NCBI GenBank assembly: GCA_030824835.1
Contig: JAPJRA010000226.1
Location: forward strand, 1 to 6,444
Direction: 5' to 3'
Origin: Geminicoccaceae bacterium
GTDB taxonomy: Bacteria > Pseudomonadota > Alphaproteobacteria > Geminicoccales > Geminicoccaceae
Length of the DNA: 6,444 nt
Each line of letters begins with the position of its first letter. The stretch's first letter is position 1. The notes below the pieces were generated by a model that was given only the letters and a program-made list of their open reading frames with translations, did no database searches and was not told the origin of the DNA. The translations under genes and the position numbers were made by a program. This document shows positions 5,808 to 6,444 of this stretch, in pieces.

Positions 5808-6444
5808 TCAGAACTTGTAGCCGACACCCACGCCGAAGATCAGCGGATCGATGTCGGCGCGGGCGTGAAACGAGTTGTTGATCTCGGCCTTCGTTTCCAT
5901 TCGGATGTACTTGATGTCGAAGTTCAAGAACAAATTCTCGTGGACGAAGATGTCCGTGCCGACCTGGAGCGCGTAGCCGAGGCTGTTGTCGTAGTTGATG
6001 CTGTCGATATCCGGCCCGGCATCGGCATCGTAGAAAATGGTGTAGTTGATGCCGGCCCCAAAATAGGGGCTGATGAAGTAGTCCGGCGCCACATGCCACT
6101 GCAGTAGCAGGGTCGGTGGCACTTGGCTAACCTTGCCCAGATCGAGGTCGCCCGCCGCGGTGTCGACCGCTTTGACATTGTGCCGGGCCGTGGCGGCGAT
6201 CAGCTCGAGCGCCACCTGATCGGTCACGAAATAGGTGAGGTCGACCTCAGGCGTGTACTCGGTCGAGACGTCGACGTCGCCGCCGATGGAATTGATCTTG
6301 CCGTCGCTCTGTGGGTCGATCGCGAGCCCGCGCAACCGGAGCATGACATCGCCGGCCCGCTTCGGATCCTGGAGCTTGCCGGTGCCGGCCTGGATACCCG
6401 CCAAGAAATCCTGTGCGCTCGCCGAACCGATCCCGACCAGCGCC
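5808..6444 (-). CDS. OmpW-family outer-membrane beta-barrel protein, 5' end cut by right edge
   Basis: A small eight-stranded outer-membrane porin of the OmpW family, thought to pass small hydrophobic compounds. The frame stays open to the right edge and gives 211 residues. The first visible ones, ALVGIGSASA then QDFLAG, look like the end of a Sec signal peptide with an ASA-Q cleavage site, so only the start and n-region are missing. The mature protein (about 201 residues) matches the family size. Family signatures are VALELIAATARHNV, VPPTLLLQWHV, SPYFGAGINYTIFYDAD, DPLIFGVGVGYKF, and a C-terminal Phe that suits BAM-mediated barrel assembly. Alternating hydrophobic strands end in aromatic girdle residues. 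The TTG at 6404 is a Leu codon inside the protein, not the start. It is convergent with the PAP2 gene and no operon partner is visible. OmpW itself versus a paralogue cannot be told. Confidence 0.92.
   Translation of the reverse strand, partial: ALVGIGSASAQDFLAGIQAGTGKLQDPKRAGDVMLRLRGLAIDPQSDGKINSIGGDVDVSTEYTPEVDLTYFVTDQVALELIAATARHNVKAVDTAAGDLDLGKVSQVPPTLLLQWHVAPDYFISPYFGAGINYTIFYDADAGPDIDSINYDNSLGYALQVGTDIFVHENLFLNFDIKYIRMETKAEINNSFHARADIDPLIFGVGVGYKF

Noticed and set aside
1..6444. CRISPR arrays, tRNA or rRNA genes, insertion sequences, toxin-antitoxin or phage genes
   Set aside because: Reading both strands showed no spaced direct repeats, tRNA-like cloverleaf, transposase motif or defence-gene motif.

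Overview
This is a GC-rich (roughly two-thirds G+C by eye), densely coding window from a Gram-negative bacterium. The Gram-negative call rests on an OmpW-family outer-membrane porin with a signal peptide at the right edge. Overall style suggests a proteobacterium, perhaps alphaproteobacterial, but several histidine proteins do not look like the usual alphaproteobacterial versions, so I hold the taxonomy loosely.

Layout: (1) bases 1-542, minus strand: the N-terminal 180 codons of a xylulokinase (XylB, FGGY kinase), cut by the left edge. The first 52 bases form a perfect 20-bp inverted repeat with a 12-nt loop, starting exactly at base 1, which may be an assembly fold-back. (2) 543-622: a short divergent promoter region. 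(3) 623-4747, plus strand: a histidine operon, hisG-hisB-hisH-hisF followed by one long gene fusing HisA, HisI and HisE. Most junctions are overlapping stop/start codons. (4) 4748-5033: 286 bases without a convincing gene. (5) 5034-5768, plus: a membrane PAP2-family phosphatase. (6) 5771-5804: a perfect 12-bp hairpin between convergent genes, probably a shared terminator. (7) 5808-6444, minus: an OmpW-like porin, cut inside its signal peptide by the right edge.

The histidine genes fit together: HisG (step 1), HisE (2), HisI (3), HisA (4), HisH+HisF (5) and HisB (6) cover PRPP + ATP to imidazole acetol-phosphate. HisC, the phosphatase and HisD, which finish the pathway, are not in the window. 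HisHF also releases AICAR to purine synthesis.

The most interesting object is the HisA-HisI-HisE fusion (3503-4747). Its HisI-HisE part resembles, from memory, the first two enzymatic domains of fungal HIS4, and its HisA part carries signatures reminiscent of eukaryotic HIS6. No defence system, CRISPR array, RNA gene or insertion sequence was recognised.
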